From Taklimakanibacter sp050246735 (GTDB lineage: Bacteria > Pseudomonadota > Alphaproteobacteria > Rhizobiales > Aestuariivirgaceae): a DNA stretch of 64,000 nucleotides. The stretch is taken from the NCBI GenBank assembly GCA_050246735.1, contig JBFWVM010000014.1, positions 66,861 to 130,860 on the forward strand, read 5' to 3'. Shown piece after piece: positions 1-8,892 of the stretch (the first letter of the stretch is position 1; each line of letters begins with the position of its first letter). The translations under genes and the position numbers were made by a program. The notes beneath the pieces were generated by a model that saw only the letters and a list, made by a program, of their open reading frames with translations, had not been told where the DNA came from and did no database searches.

Positions 1-2
1 CG

Positions 3-29
3 CTCATGGCAGAGCACTCCAAGAAGTGA
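3..29 (+). CDS. 3' end of an upstream gene, partial
   Basis: Only the last eight codons and a TGA stop (27-29) are visible, reading ...LMAEHSKK. The stop overlaps the GTG start of the PIN gene as GTGA. Such overlap is typical of an antitoxin-toxin pair, so this may be the C-terminus of the antitoxin. Too little is present to identify it. Confidence 0.35.
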   Translation, partial: LMAEHSKK

Positions 30-475
30 AGGCGCCCACCCCAACGATCGTGCTGGATGCGGCGATATTTGTGGCGGCTGCCCGGGGCAGGAGTTCCGGC
101 GCGATCATCGAGGCACAGCGCAATGCCGTGCTTGTGACTACCGACCGGGTCGTCCAGGAGGCACGCCGGCGTATCGAGCTCGGTTTGAAGCGGCCGGAGC
201 TGTTGGCCATCATCGACGCGCTGACCAACGCGATGACTGTCGTGCCCGTCGCCACGCTGACTCCATTGATGGCTCGCAGCGAAACCTCGCTGCGCGAAGC
301 CGTTGCGAGCCGCAACGGGTCGACCAAGGACGCTCATGTGCTCGCGCTGGCCTGGGACGCCGATGCCGATATCTGGACGACCGACCGTGATTTCGCCGGC
401 ACGGGGGTCGCCACATGGTCGACGCCCAATCTCATGCGCAGACTCGCCGAGGCCGTCAGTGATCGGGCCTCCTAG
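26..475 (+). CDS. PIN-domain protein, probable VapC-like toxin
   Basis: 149 aa, GTG start overlapping the previous stop. PIN proteins are Mg-dependent ribonucleases; many are toxins of type II toxin-antitoxin pairs. The expected acidic residues are present: D11 in IVLDAAIF, E45 in VVQEARRR, D102 in KDAHVLALAW and D120 in WTTDRDF. The length suits a single PIN domain. The overlapping upstream partial gene would be the antitoxin. The stop codon TAG shares the palindrome CTAG (472-475) with the stop of purS on the other strand, so the two genes meet with no spacer. The cognate antitoxin family cannot be told because it lies outside the window. Confidence 0.75.
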   Translation: MKAPTPTIVLDAAIFVAAARGRSSGAIIEAQRNAVLVTTDRVVQEARRRIELGLKRPELLAIIDALTNAMTVVPVATLTPLMARSETSLREAVASRNGSTKDAHVLALAWDADADIWTTDRDFAGTGVATWSTPNLMRRLAEAVSDRAS

Positions 476-711
476 GCGAGCTCGATCTCGTAATTCTCGA
501 TGACGGTGTTGGCGAGAAGCCTGCGGCAGATCTCGTCGAGCTCGGCCCTGGCCTTCGACCTGTCCGCGCTCTCGAGGTCGATCTCGAAATACTTGCCCTG
601 GCGCACATGCCCGATGCCGGTGAAGCCGAGAGAGCCGAGCGCGCCCTCGATCGCCTTGCCCTGCGGGTCGAGCACGCCGTTCTTCAACGTGACCTTGATC
701 CTGGCTTTCAT
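472..711 (-). CDS. purS: Phosphoribosylformylglycinamidine synthase subunit PurS
   Basis: 79 aa, the normal PurS size. PurS bridges PurL and PurQ in the FGAM synthase complex, which converts FGAR to FGAM in purine biosynthesis. The protein begins MKARIKVTLKNGVLDPQG and has the family pattern IEGALGSLGF and a C-terminal NTVIENYEIE. An upstream reading frame extends further, but the ATG at 711 has an AGGAG ribosome site just before it. It lies downstream of purC on the same strand, 47 nt apart. In related bacteria purQ usually follows purS; here a PIN gene on the opposite strand occupies that place. Confidence 0.93.
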   Translation of the reverse strand: MKARIKVTLKNGVLDPQGKAIEGALGSLGFTGIGHVRQGKYFEIDLESADRSKARAELDEICRRLLANTVIENYEIELA

Positions 712-758
712 GGCTCCTCGCACATCTCGTGCCGCCTTCCCCGCATGGGGAAGGACGA

Positions 759-1532
759 TCAATCGCTCTTCACGAGCTGCGGACGGGACCGCTCGGGCTC
801 GGCCAGCTCCGGCATGATCCCCAGGCGCCTGGCCACTTCCTGATAGGCCTCGACGAGGCCGCCCATGTCGCGGCGAAAACGGTCCTTGTCGAGCTTGTCC
901 TGGGTCTTGATGTCCCACAGGCGGCAGGAATCCGGGCTGATCTCGTCGGCCAGCACGATGCGCATCATGTCGTTCTCATAGAGGCGGCCGAACTCGACCT
1001 TGAAATCGACCAGCTTGATGCCGATGCCGAGGAAGAGGCCGGACATGAAATCGTTGATGCGGATGGCGAGATGCATCATGTCGTCGATCTCCTGGGGCGT
1101 CGCCCAGTTGAACGCGGTGATGTGCTCTTCCGACACCATCGGATCGTTGAGCTCGTCCTTCTTGTAGTAGAATTCGATGATGGAGCGGGGAAGGGCGGTG
1201 CCTTCCTCGATGCCGAGGCGCTTGGCGAGGGAGCCCGCGGCGACATTGCGCACGACGACCTCGAGCGGGATGATCTCGACCTCGCGGACGAGCTGCTCGC
1301 GCATGTTGAGGCGCTTGAGGAAATGGGTCGGCAGGCCGAGCTCGTTGAGCCTCGAGAAGATCATCTCCGAGATGCGGTTGTTGAGCACGCCCTTGCCGTC
1401 GATGACGGCCTTCTTCTGGGCGTTGAAGGCGGTCGCGTCGTCCTTGTAGTGAACGATCAGGGTTCCGGGCTCGGGCCCTTCATACAGGATCTTGGCCTTG
1501 CCCTCGTAAATGCGGGTGCGCCTGGTGTTCAT
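759..1532 (-). CDS. purC: Phosphoribosylaminoimidazole-succinocarboxamide synthase (SAICAR synthase)
   Basis: 257 aa from the ATG at 1532; a longer start at 1547 adds five residues, but GAGGA lies eight bases before 1532 and favours the shorter form. The enzyme joins CAIR and aspartate using ATP, step 8 of purine synthesis. Family features include RRTRIYEGKAKILYEG at the N-terminus with the ATP loop, VVVRNVAAGSLAKRLGIEEG, and LVDFKVEFG with LADEISPDSCRLWD in the metal/nucleotide site. purS follows on the same strand, so the two are probably co-transcribed. Confidence 0.96.
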   Translation of the reverse strand: MNTRRTRIYEGKAKILYEGPEPGTLIVHYKDDATAFNAQKKAVIDGKGVLNNRISEMIFSRLNELGLPTHFLKRLNMREQLVREVEIIPLEVVVRNVAAGSLAKRLGIEEGTALPRSIIEFYYKKDELNDPMVSEEHITAFNWATPQEIDDMMHLAIRINDFMSGLFLGIGIKLVDFKVEFGRLYENDMMRIVLADEISPDSCRLWDIKTQDKLDKDRFRRDMGGLVEAYQEVARRLGIMPELAEPERSRPQLVKSD

Positions 1533-1805
1533 ATTCACAATCCTCATCCAGAAAACCCCTGTTGCCCTCGCAAATTACGTCCGCAAGGGGGACCTGTGCC
1601 ACCAATATCGAGAAGTTATGCGACTCAAAGTCTGCCGCCATGACTCCGAACATAGTGCCTGCGGGTGCGCCGCACAATGGACTGGAGCGCAGCCATCTAG
1701 CGCGGCCGGCACGGTTAATCAAGCGCGGTTGATTTGGGACCCCGCAGTCGCTATCTGATCCGCCACCGGCTTTTTTGAGGCCCAACTACCAGGGGAGAGA
1801 GCGGA

Positions 1806-2129
1806 ATGACGACTTTCGACAAGCGCCAGGAAGGTTTCGAGCGGAAATTCGCCCTCGACGAGGAAATGAGGTTCCGGGCCAATGCGCGGCGCAACAGGCT
1901 CCTGGGGCAATGGGCCGCGGAAAAGCTGGGTCTCAGCGGCACCGAGGCGGAAGTCTATGCCAAATCGGTGGTCGCCGCGGATTTCGAGGAGGCCGGCGAC
2001 GACGACGTGTTCCGCAAGGTCCGCAAGGATTTCGACGCCAAGGGCGTCGAGCAGTCCGACCACCAGATCCGCCGCACGATGGACGAGCTCCTCGGCAAGG
2101 CGATCCAGCAGCTGCAAGCCGAAGCCTGA
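1806..2129 (+). CDS. F1FO-ATPase zeta subunit (DUF1476), inhibitor of ATP hydrolysis
   Basis: 107 aa. DUF1476 proteins are the zeta subunit of alphaproteobacterial F1FO-ATP synthase; in Paracoccus the N-terminal region inserts into F1 and blocks hydrolysis. The start MTTFDKRQEGFERKFALDEE is the family signature, with the inhibitory N-terminal helix, followed by RRNRLLGQWAAEKLGL and a charged helical C-terminus. Size is normal. It stands alone between divergent purC and a short-gap aldolase gene (19 nt), away from any atp operon, as is usual for this gene. The start is preceded by GGGGAGAG. Confidence 0.88.
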   Translation: MTTFDKRQEGFERKFALDEEMRFRANARRNRLLGQWAAEKLGLSGTEAEVYAKSVVAADFEEAGDDDVFRKVRKDFDAKGVEQSDHQIRRTMDELLGKAIQQLQAEA

Positions 2130-2148
2130 GGCCCCGGATCGGGACATC

Positions 2149-2916
2149 ATGAGCGTCGATCTGAGAGCGCGGCTCGCCAGGCCGGAACCCTTCTATTTCA
2201 GCTGGATGACCCTGCCGGGCGCAATTGTCGCAGGGCAGGTGGCGAGGCTTCCCTACGAGGCCGTATGCATCGACATGCAGCACGGCCTCGCGGGCTTCAC
2301 CGACGTGGCCGCCATGTCGCCAGCGATCACGGCCGCGGGGAAGCCGCTCGTCCTGCGCATCCTGTGGAACGATCCGGGCCTCGTCGGCCAGGCTCTCGAC
2401 GCCGGGGCGTCCGCGGTCATAGCACCCATGGTCAATACGCCGGCCCAGGCCCAGGCGCTGGTCAAGGCGGCGAAATATGCGCCCGCCGGCATGCGCAGCT
2501 GGGGCGGCTATGCCGCCGTCCAGGCGGCGGGCCTGGTGCCGGGCGACTATCTGAAGGAAGCCAACCGCCGGACCCTCGTCTTCGCCATGATCGAGACCGA
2601 GGAGGCGCTCGGCAATCTCGACCGGATCGCCGCCACGCCGGGTCTCGACGGCCTGTTCGTCGGCCCCAACGACCTGTCGATCTCGCTGGGCTTCGGCCTG
2701 GGCAAGGACCTCAGGATCCCCAAGCTCGAAGCGGCGATCAAGTCGGTCGCCGCCGCCGCCCGGAAGAACGCGTTGGTGGCCGGCGCCTTCGGCGGCACGC
2801 CCGAGAACTGCGCCTTCTTCGCCGGACACGGCTTCACCTTCATCGCCGCGGCCACCGACGTCGGCCTCCTGACGGCCGGCGCCAAGGCGATGCAGGACCA
2901 GCTCGGGCGTATTTGA
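2149..2916 (+). CDS. HpcH/HpaI-family aldolase (2-oxo acid class II aldolase)
   Basis: 255 aa from the ATG at 2149; the open frame runs further upstream but overlaps the zeta gene. Family members cleave 4-hydroxy-2-oxo acids to pyruvate and an aldehyde using a divalent metal. Visible motifs are VCIDMQHGLAG (the usual acidic/His loop, with Q in place of E as in one subfamily), LVLRILWNDPGLVGQALDAG, an early metal Glu in VFAMIETEEAL, and GLDGLFVGPNDLS. No pathway partners lie beside it, so the real substrate (hydroxy-oxoheptanedioate, deoxy-rhamnonate, or other) cannot be told. Confidence 0.85.
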   Translation: MSVDLRARLARPEPFYFSWMTLPGAIVAGQVARLPYEAVCIDMQHGLAGFTDVAAMSPAITAAGKPLVLRILWNDPGLVGQALDAGASAVIAPMVNTPAQAQALVKAAKYAPAGMRSWGGYAAVQAAGLVPGDYLKEANRRTLVFAMIETEEALGNLDRIAATPGLDGLFVGPNDLSISLGFGLGKDLRIPKLEAAIKSVAAAARKNALVAGAFGGTPENCAFFAGHGFTFIAAATDVGLLTAGAKAMQDQLGRI

Positions 2917-2993
2917 CGGCCTTCCGAATAATGTCCAAACTCGTCCTTTTGATGTGTCGAGCACGTTAAGTCACGCCGGCAAGAGAGCCACCC

Positions 2994-4232
2994 ATGGACC
3001 AGATGACCCCCCTGACCGCCAGGCGCGACGAGATCCTGGACCGCATCGTCGACATCTGCCTGAGCGCCGGTCCGATCGCGGCGCAGACCGACAAGTATTT
3101 CACCAACACCTCGCGCATCGTGAAGGCCAACGGCGATTCCGAGGTGACCTTCGCGGTCTTCATGCGCCGGCGCGTCGTGGCGGCGCTCGAGCCCACCATC
3201 CGCGTCGTCAACCGCCTGGTGCCGAGCGCGAAGGTGAGGCGCTTCTTCGACGAGGGCGATCTGGTGCCCTCGGAGATGAAGCTGATGGAGATCACCGGCT
3301 CCATGGCGCAGCTCTCCGAAATCGAGACGCTGCTGCTGCAGAAGACCGGCTTTCCCTGCGTGTCGGCCAACAACGCCTATGAGATGTGCCGCGCCATACC
3401 GAGCGCCGGCTTCATGGACATGCATGCGCGCCATGCGAGCGGCGCCGAGATGAACATCCTCGCCGCCTATGGCGCGGCGATCGGCAGCGAAGCGGCGCGG
3501 CGCGCCGATCCCAAGGTCAAAGGCTTCATCGGCTCGTCGCAGGATCTGACGGCCCCCCTGTTCGGCGCCGAGGCCGGGATGGGCACGATGCCGCACGCGC
3601 TCGTCGGCTATACCGGCGGGGACGTGCTGGACGCGATGAAGCTCTTCAACGCGACGATCCCGGAAGCCGCGACGCTCGTGGCGCTCGTCGACTATACGGG
3701 CGAGGAGATCACCGACGCGCTGCGCTGCGCCAAGTGGTTCTATGACGAGGAAAAACTGCATCTCAGGGGCAAGAGCTTCGGGATCAGGATCGACACGCAT
3801 GGCGGACGCTTCGCCGAGGGCCTCGATTACGAGAAGTCGGTCGAGCGGGTGGGGCAGTGGCTCGGCGTCTCGGGCGAATACAACATCGTCGAGCAGGTCC
3901 TGGGCGGACGCGCCTTCCAGCTCGATCCCGGCAACATCCTGGTCGACAAGGTGCGCCGCATCCTGTTCGGCAAGGGCGTGTCGGTCGCCTCGATCATCCA
4001 TGCCCGTCTCGCCTTGGACGAGGCCGGCTACCGGGACGCCCAGATCGTTGGCTCCTCCGGCTTCGATCCGCAGAAGTGCCAGGTGATGGGCGCGGCCAAG
4101 GCGCCGCTCGATATCGTCGGCACCGGAAGCTTCCTGCCGGCCACCCTTTCCGAGACCTATGCCACCGCCGACATCATCGCCTATGACGGCACGCGGCGGG
4201 TCAAGGTCGGCCGGGAATTCCTGTTCGACTGA
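2994..4232 (+). CDS. Nicotinate phosphoribosyltransferase family protein
   Basis: 412 aa, the usual length. The enzyme makes nicotinate mononucleotide from nicotinate and PRPP in NAD salvage. N-terminal DKYFTNTSRIVKANG is the substrate-loop region near the conserved Tyr. The segment HARHASGAEMN and GSSQDLTAPLFG followed by GTMPHALVGY correspond to the conserved histidine/phosphate loops, and GIRIDTHGG to the beta-strand Asp region. It belongs to the diverged branch often annotated only as nicotinate phosphoribosyltransferase-like, so a related base is possible. The gene stands 77 nt after the aldolase and may be co-transcribed. Confidence 0.85.
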   Translation: MDQMTPLTARRDEILDRIVDICLSAGPIAAQTDKYFTNTSRIVKANGDSEVTFAVFMRRRVVAALEPTIRVVNRLVPSAKVRRFFDEGDLVPSEMKLMEITGSMAQLSEIETLLLQKTGFPCVSANNAYEMCRAIPSAGFMDMHARHASGAEMNILAAYGAAIGSEAARRADPKVKGFIGSSQDLTAPLFGAEAGMGTMPHALVGYTGGDVLDAMKLFNATIPEAATLVALVDYTGEEITDALRCAKWFYDEEKLHLRGKSFGIRIDTHGGRFAEGLDYEKSVERVGQWLGVSGEYNIVEQVLGGRAFQLDPGNILVDKVRRILFGKGVSVASIIHARLALDEAGYRDAQIVGSSGFDPQKCQVMGAAKAPLDIVGTGSFLPATLSETYATADIIAYDGTRRVKVGREFLFD

Positions 4233-4418
4233 TTGCCGGCGGACGCGCGGCCCAAGACCGGATTCCCGCCCGCGTCTTAAACATATACCCGCAGATTTGA
4301 TGCATTCCGCATGGTTATGGCTTAGGAATAATCACGCCGACGTGAAGGATAGGCCTGTTGAAGACTATGGCCTGGTTATGCTTTCCTATCACGGCTGAGA
4401 TTGTCGAGGGTTGGTACC

Positions 4419-4859
4419 ATGCGTAACGGATTTCTCCGCAAGGCGGTGCTCCTTGCCGCCGCAGGCCTCCTGAGCCTGCTCATGACAGCGGCCGCCGAGG
4501 CCAAGGTCGCGATCAGGATCGACATATCCCGCCAGACCATGTCGGTCATGGTCGATGGCTGGCATTATGCGGACTGGCGCGTGTCGACGGCCCGGAGAGG
4601 CTACTGGACGCCGCGCGGCGCCTTCCGGCCGTATATGCTGAAGCGCATGCATTACTCGCGCAAATACGACAACTCGCCCATGCCGTATTCGATCTTCTTC
4701 AAGGGCGGCTATGCCATTCACGGCACCGGCCATGTGCGCTCCCTCGGCCGCCCGGCCTCGCATGGCTGCATCCGCCTGGCGACCGGCAACGCGGCCAAGC
4801 TCTACAGGCTCGTGCGCCAGCACGGAAAGGGCGGCACCCGCATCGTCATCGTCAACTGA
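4419..4859 (+). CDS. Secreted L,D-transpeptidase, YkuD domain
   Basis: 146 aa from the ATG at 4419, chosen because GAGGG lies eight bases upstream; a TTG at 4401 would add six residues. Residues 1-28 form a signal peptide ending AEA. The YkuD catalytic pattern is intact: H101 in YAIHGTGH and S114-H-G-C117-I-R119. These enzymes form 3-3 peptidoglycan cross-links or attach proteins to the wall in the periplasm, through a cysteine acyl-enzyme. It is a minimal one-domain form without a LysM. The 186 nt upstream holds no gene and presumably the promoter. It converges on purB. Confidence 0.9.
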   Translation: MRNGFLRKAVLLAAAGLLSLLMTAAAEAKVAIRIDISRQTMSVMVDGWHYADWRVSTARRGYWTPRGAFRPYMLKRMHYSRKYDNSPMPYSIFFKGGYAIHGTGHVRSLGRPASHGCIRLATGNAAKLYRLVRQHGKGGTRIVIVN

Positions 4860-4870
4860 GCCGCCGCGGC

Positions 4871-6178
4871 TCACGGCCGGCCGAAGACCCGCTTGAAGAT
4901 CGTGTCGACCTGCCTTGTGTGATAGCCGAGATCGAACAGCTCGGCGAGCTCGGCTTTCGACAGTCTGGCCGTCACGTCCCTGTCGGCCTGCAGCAGAGCG
5001 AGGAAATCGCCTTCGCCGCGCCAGACCGGCATGGCATTGCGCTGGACGGCGGCATAGGCCGCTTCGCGCGCCATGCCCTTCCGGGTCAGGGCCAGCAGCA
5101 CGCGCTGCGAGTGGATGAGGCCGCCGAGCCGGTCGAGGTTCCTCTTCATGTTGTCCGGATGGACGACGAGCCCGTCGACGAGCCCGGCGAGCCGGCGCAG
5201 GGCGAAATCGAGATGCACCGTCGCATCGGGCGCGATGCCGCGCTCGACGGAGGAATGCGAGATGTCGCGTTCATGCCACAGGGCCACGTTCTCGAGCGCC
5301 GGCACCGCCGCCGAGCGCACCAGGCGGGCGAGGCCGGTCAGATTCTCCGACAGGACCGGGTTGCGCTTGTGCGGCATGGCGGACGAACCCTTCTGGCCCG
5401 GCGAGAAGAACTCCTCCGCCTCCAGCACCTCGGTGCGCTGGAGATGGCGGATCTCCGTCGCCAGGCGCTCGATCGAGCTCGCGATCACGGCGAGCACCGA
5501 GAAGAACATGGCATGGCGGTCGCGCGGGATGACCTGGGTCGAGACCGGCTCCGGCGTGAGCCCCATCTTCCGGGCCACGTGCTCCTCGACGCGCGGATCG
5601 ATATTGGCGAAAGTGCCGACGGCGCCCGAGATGGCGCAGGTCGCGACGTCCTTGCGGGCATAGGCCAGGCGCTCCTTGGCGCGCGAGAATTCGGCATGGG
5701 CGAAAGCGAGCTTGACGCCGAAGGTCGTGGGCTCGGCATGGATGCCGTGGCTCCGGCCGATGGTGAGCGTGTCCTTGTGCTCGTAGGCCCGGCGCTCGAG
5801 GGCGGTCAGGAGGTCGTCGAGGTCGGCCAGGAGGATGTCGGCGGCGCGGCAGAGCTGGACATTGAGGCAGGTGTCGAGCACGTCGGAGGAGGTCATGCCC
5901 TGATGCACGAAGCGCGCCTCGGGGCCGACGATCTCGGCCAGATGGGTCAGGAAGGCGATGACGTCGTGCCTGGTCTCGCGCTCGATCTCGTCGATCCGGG
6001 CGACGTCGAAGTCGGCATCCTTGCCTTTGGCCCAGATGGTTTCGGCCGCCGATCGGGGAATGACGCCAAGCTCGGCCATGGCGTCCGCCGCATGGGCCTC
6101 GATCTCGAACCAGATGCGGAAGCGGGTCTGGGGATCCCAGATCGAGGCCATTTCGGGGCGGGTATAGCGCGGAATCAT
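4871..6178 (-). CDS. purB: Adenylosuccinate lyase
   Basis: 435 aa from the ATG at 6178 (MIPRYTRPEMASIWDPQTRF), the classical PurB start; the open frame extends 43 codons more without family similarity. The enzyme acts twice in purine synthesis, on SAICAR and on adenylosuccinate. Signature motifs: GMTSSDVLDTCLN, GRSHGIHAEPTTFGVKLA with the catalytic His, and the mobile loop SPGQKGSSAMPHKRNPVLSENLTGLARL carrying the catalytic Ser (split here only in description). It lies alone on the minus strand between an L,D-transpeptidase and a divergent ECF sigma gene. Confidence 0.97.
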   Translation of the reverse strand: MIPRYTRPEMASIWDPQTRFRIWFEIEAHAADAMAELGVIPRSAAETIWAKGKDADFDVARIDEIERETRHDVIAFLTHLAEIVGPEARFVHQGMTSSDVLDTCLNVQLCRAADILLADLDDLLTALERRAYEHKDTLTIGRSHGIHAEPTTFGVKLAFAHAEFSRAKERLAYARKDVATCAISGAVGTFANIDPRVEEHVARKMGLTPEPVSTQVIPRDRHAMFFSVLAVIASSIERLATEIRHLQRTEVLEAEEFFSPGQKGSSAMPHKRNPVLSENLTGLARLVRSAAVPALENVALWHERDISHSSVERGIAPDATVHLDFALRRLAGLVDGLVVHPDNMKRNLDRLGGLIHSQRVLLALTRKGMAREAAYAAVQRNAMPVWRGEGDFLALLQADRDVTARLSKAELAELFDLGYHTRQVDTIFKRVFGRP

Positions 6179-6320
6179 ATGGGGCGTCTGGCTGCTTCGG
6201 GTTCGAGGGCGGTCTAACAGATTTGGGCGAAAAGCGCGACACGAGGGACGGCGATAAGCCAAATAATTTCGCGGCGCCTCCAAGCTTTTGCCATCGGCGC
6301 CCGTCAAAGCTTCCTGAAAG

Positions 6321-6857
6321 ATGAGTGCGAGCGACCTCGATCTCGTCCGGCTTGCGCAGGACGGCGACCGTGCCGCGTTCCGGCTTCTGCTGGAGCGGCA
6401 TTACGGCATGCTTTTCCGGGTCGCCTACCGCTTCCTGGGCAGCCGGACCGAGGCCGAGGACGCGGCACAGGAGATGGCCATGACGCTGGCGCAGAAGATC
6501 GGCGGGTTCGCCGGCCGCAGCCGGTTCTCGACCTGGGCGTACCAGATCGCCCTCAACCATTGCCGCGACCACGCCCGGCGGCGCAAGAGCCTGGCGCGGG
6601 TGCAGGCCTCCTTCATCGAGGTCGACGCGCACAGGAGCGCCGACTGGGCCGACAGCGACCGGCGGGTGCGCTGGCTCTATCAGGCGATCGGCCGGCTCAA
6701 GCCCGACCTCAGAGAGACGGCGCTCCTCGTGCTCGCCGAGGACCTGAGCCATGCCGAGGCGGGCGAAGTGCTGGGCGTCAAGGCGGCGACCGTGTCCTGG
6801 CGCATGCATGAGGTGCGCCGGCATCTGAGCCAGATGGCGATGACAAACGATGACTGA
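6321..6857 (+). CDS. ECF-type RNA polymerase sigma factor
   Basis: 178 aa. Region 2 is at about residues 20-85 (LLERHYGMLFRVAYRFLG, TEAEDAAQE, the -10 recognition stretch RFSTWAYQIALNHCRDHARR) and region 4 at about 118-170 (LKPDLRETALLVLAEDLSHAEAGEVLG, AATVSWRMHEVRRHL). Such factors direct RNA polymerase to stress or envelope regulons. The stop overlaps the start of the next gene, a membrane VWA protein, by 8 nt, so the pair is translationally coupled. No ordinary anti-sigma gene is adjacent; the VWA protein N-terminus may take that role. The target promoters are unknown. Confidence 0.92.
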   Translation: MSASDLDLVRLAQDGDRAAFRLLLERHYGMLFRVAYRFLGSRTEAEDAAQEMAMTLAQKIGGFAGRSRFSTWAYQIALNHCRDHARRRKSLARVQASFIEVDAHRSADWADSDRRVRWLYQAIGRLKPDLRETALLVLAEDLSHAEAGEVLGVKAATVSWRMHEVRRHLSQMAMTNDD

Positions 6858-8838
6858 CGAATTCGACGAACTGAAAGCGCGATTGCGCGCCGACGCCGTG
6901 CCGGGCCCGCGACAGGAGGCAAGAGCCGCCGGCATCGCCAGGGCGATGGGCCGCTATGACGAAATTTTTTCCCGGCGCTCCCAAGGAAAGGCGGGGAGCG
7001 GACGTCTCATCGAGCGGGTGAGGGGCCTCATTCCCGGGAGCACAAGAATGCATGGATTGAAACTGAGCCATGGGCTGATGGCCGGCGCGAGCCTTGCGGT
7101 CATCAGCCTGGCCGTCGTCAACAGCGGCCTCCTGCGCGAGGCGCAGAATATTCCCGTCACCACATCGCCGGACCAGGACGAAGCGACGGCCGGGCGCAAG
7201 CAGGCCGAGCCCGGGGCCGATGCCGCCAAGCCGGAAGAAAGCGAAGCCGACAGGACGGCGCAACCGGCGCCGCTGCCCACCCTCGAGCTGCGGGCGAAGT
7301 TGGCGCCCCGGGCAAGATCGCAGAGCGGTGTCCTGAGCCTGCAAGAAAGTGCTGCCACCCCCATCCTGCCCGGCGACCAGGCCGACCGCCATTACCGCGA
7401 CCAGGGCCGGGACAAATTCACCGACATCCAGACCAATCCGGTGAAGATCGCCAGGGACGAGCCGGTCTCGACCTTTTCGGCCGATGTCGATACGGCCTCC
7501 TACAGCTTCGTGCGCGGCTCGCTCAACCAGAACGTCCTGCCGCAGAAGGACGCGGTGCGCGTCGAGGAGATGATCAACTACTTCCCCTATGACTATGCCG
7601 GGCCTGCCGACAGGTCGACGCCCTTCAAGGCCAACGTCTCGGTATTCCCGACGCCCTGGAACCCCGACACGAAGCTCATGCATATCGGCATCAAGGGCTT
7701 CTCGCTCAACGGCCAGGAAAGGCCCAGGTCCAACCTCGTCTTTCTGATCGACACGTCGGGGTCGATGGATGCCCCCGACAAGCTGCCGCTGCTGCGGAAT
7801 GCGATGAAGATGCTGGTCGAGACGCTGGGGCCCGAGGATACCGTCGCGATCGTCACCTATGCCGGCAGCGCCGGGACCGTGCTCGAGCCGACCAAGGCCA
7901 GGGACAAGGCCAGGATCGCCGGCGCCCTCGACCGGCTGACGGCGGGCGGATCGACCGCGGGCGCGGAGGGCATCCGCCAGGCCTACCAGCTCGCCGAGCA
8001 GGGCTTCGATGCATCCGGCATCAACCGCGTGATCCTCGCCACCGACGGCGATTTCAACGTCGGCATCACCGATCCGGAAGAGCTCAAGAGCTTCGTCGAG
8101 CGCAAGCGCGACACCGGCGTCACCCTCTCGGTGCTGGGCTTCGGACGCGGCAACTACAATGACGAGATGATGCAGACGCTGGCCCAGAACGGCAACGGCA
8201 ATGCCGCCTATATCGACACGATCAACGAGGCGCGCAAGGTGCTGGTGGACGAGGCGAGCTCGACGCTCTTCACCATCGCGCAGGACGTGAAGATCCAGGT
8301 CGAGTTCAACCCCGACACGGTCTCGGAATACCGCCTCATCGGCTATGAGACGCGCCTGCTGAAGCGCGAGGACTTCAACAACGACAAGGTGGATGCCGGC
8401 GACATCGGCTCGGGCCACACGGTGACTGCGATCTACGAGATCACGCCGAGCGGCTCCAAGGCGAAGCTCAACGACGATCTGCGCTATGGACCGGGCGCGG
8501 CGCCGGCGAAGGCCGGAGCGGATGAATATGGTTTCGTGAAGATCCGCTACAAGCTGCCCGGCCAGGCGGACTCGAAGCTCATCACCGCGCCGGTCGAGAT
8601 CGGCGTCGCCGCGACGACGGTGGAATCGGCGCCGCGGGAAGCGCGCTTCGCCGCGGCGGTGGCCGCTTTCGGCCAGCTCCTGCGCGGCGGGCGATATACG
8701 AAGTCCTATTCCTATGACGACGTGATCGCGCTGGCGCAAGGCGCCAAGGGCGACGACGCCTTCGGCTATCGCGCCGAGTTCATCAACCTGGTGCGGCTCG
8801 CCAAGACCGCGCAGGGGCTCGAGCCGCTCAAGCAGTAA
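6850..8838 (+). CDS. Membrane-anchored VWA-domain protein with DUF3520-type C-terminus
   Basis: 662 aa. Residues 1-65 are a charged cytoplasmic segment; 74-94 form one membrane helix; 100-180 are a low-complexity Pro/Ala/Glu linker. A VWA N-terminal domain (about 200-275, EPVSTFSADVDTASYSFVR) precedes the VWA core, whose metal site D301-T-S-G-S305 is intact. The C-terminal part resembles DUF3520, as in E. coli YfbK. The core would face the periplasm. The gene overlaps the ECF sigma gene by 8 nt, suggesting that the short cytoplasmic segment binds sigma while the outer domain senses a ligand. That role is inferred; ligand and signal are unknown. Confidence 0.88.
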   Translation: MTDEFDELKARLRADAVPGPRQEARAAGIARAMGRYDEIFSRRSQGKAGSGRLIERVRGLIPGSTRMHGLKLSHGLMAGASLAVISLAVVNSGLLREAQNIPVTTSPDQDEATAGRKQAEPGADAAKPEESEADRTAQPAPLPTLELRAKLAPRARSQSGVLSLQESAATPILPGDQADRHYRDQGRDKFTDIQTNPVKIARDEPVSTFSADVDTASYSFVRGSLNQNVLPQKDAVRVEEMINYFPYDYAGPADRSTPFKANVSVFPTPWNPDTKLMHIGIKGFSLNGQERPRSNLVFLIDTSGSMDAPDKLPLLRNAMKMLVETLGPEDTVAIVTYAGSAGTVLEPTKARDKARIAGALDRLTAGGSTAGAEGIRQAYQLAEQGFDASGINRVILATDGDFNVGITDPEELKSFVERKRDTGVTLSVLGFGRGNYNDEMMQTLAQNGNGNAAYIDTINEARKVLVDEASSTLFTIAQDVKIQVEFNPDTVSEYRLIGYETRLLKREDFNNDKVDAGDIGSGHTVTAIYEITPSGSKAKLNDDLRYGPGAAPAKAGADEYGFVKIRYKLPGQADSKLITAPVEIGVAATTVESAPREARFAAAVAAFGQLLRGGRYTKSYSYDDVIALAQGAKGDDAFGYRAEFINLVRLAKTAQGLEPLKQ

Positions 8839-8892
8839 ACCGGCGCGCTCCGCCGGCGGCAAGGACGAAGCCCGCAAGAGGGGTGTTTCATG

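Noticed and set aside
729..1643. Long open frame opposite purC
   Set aside because: Antisense to a strongly conserved enzyme gene; its His/Asp/Glu-rich sequence is what reverse-strand reading of high-G+C codons gives. No family motifs.
5271..6935. 554-codon frame overlapping purB and the sigma gene
   Set aside because: Frame-shifted reading of purB and the sigma gene; no motif.
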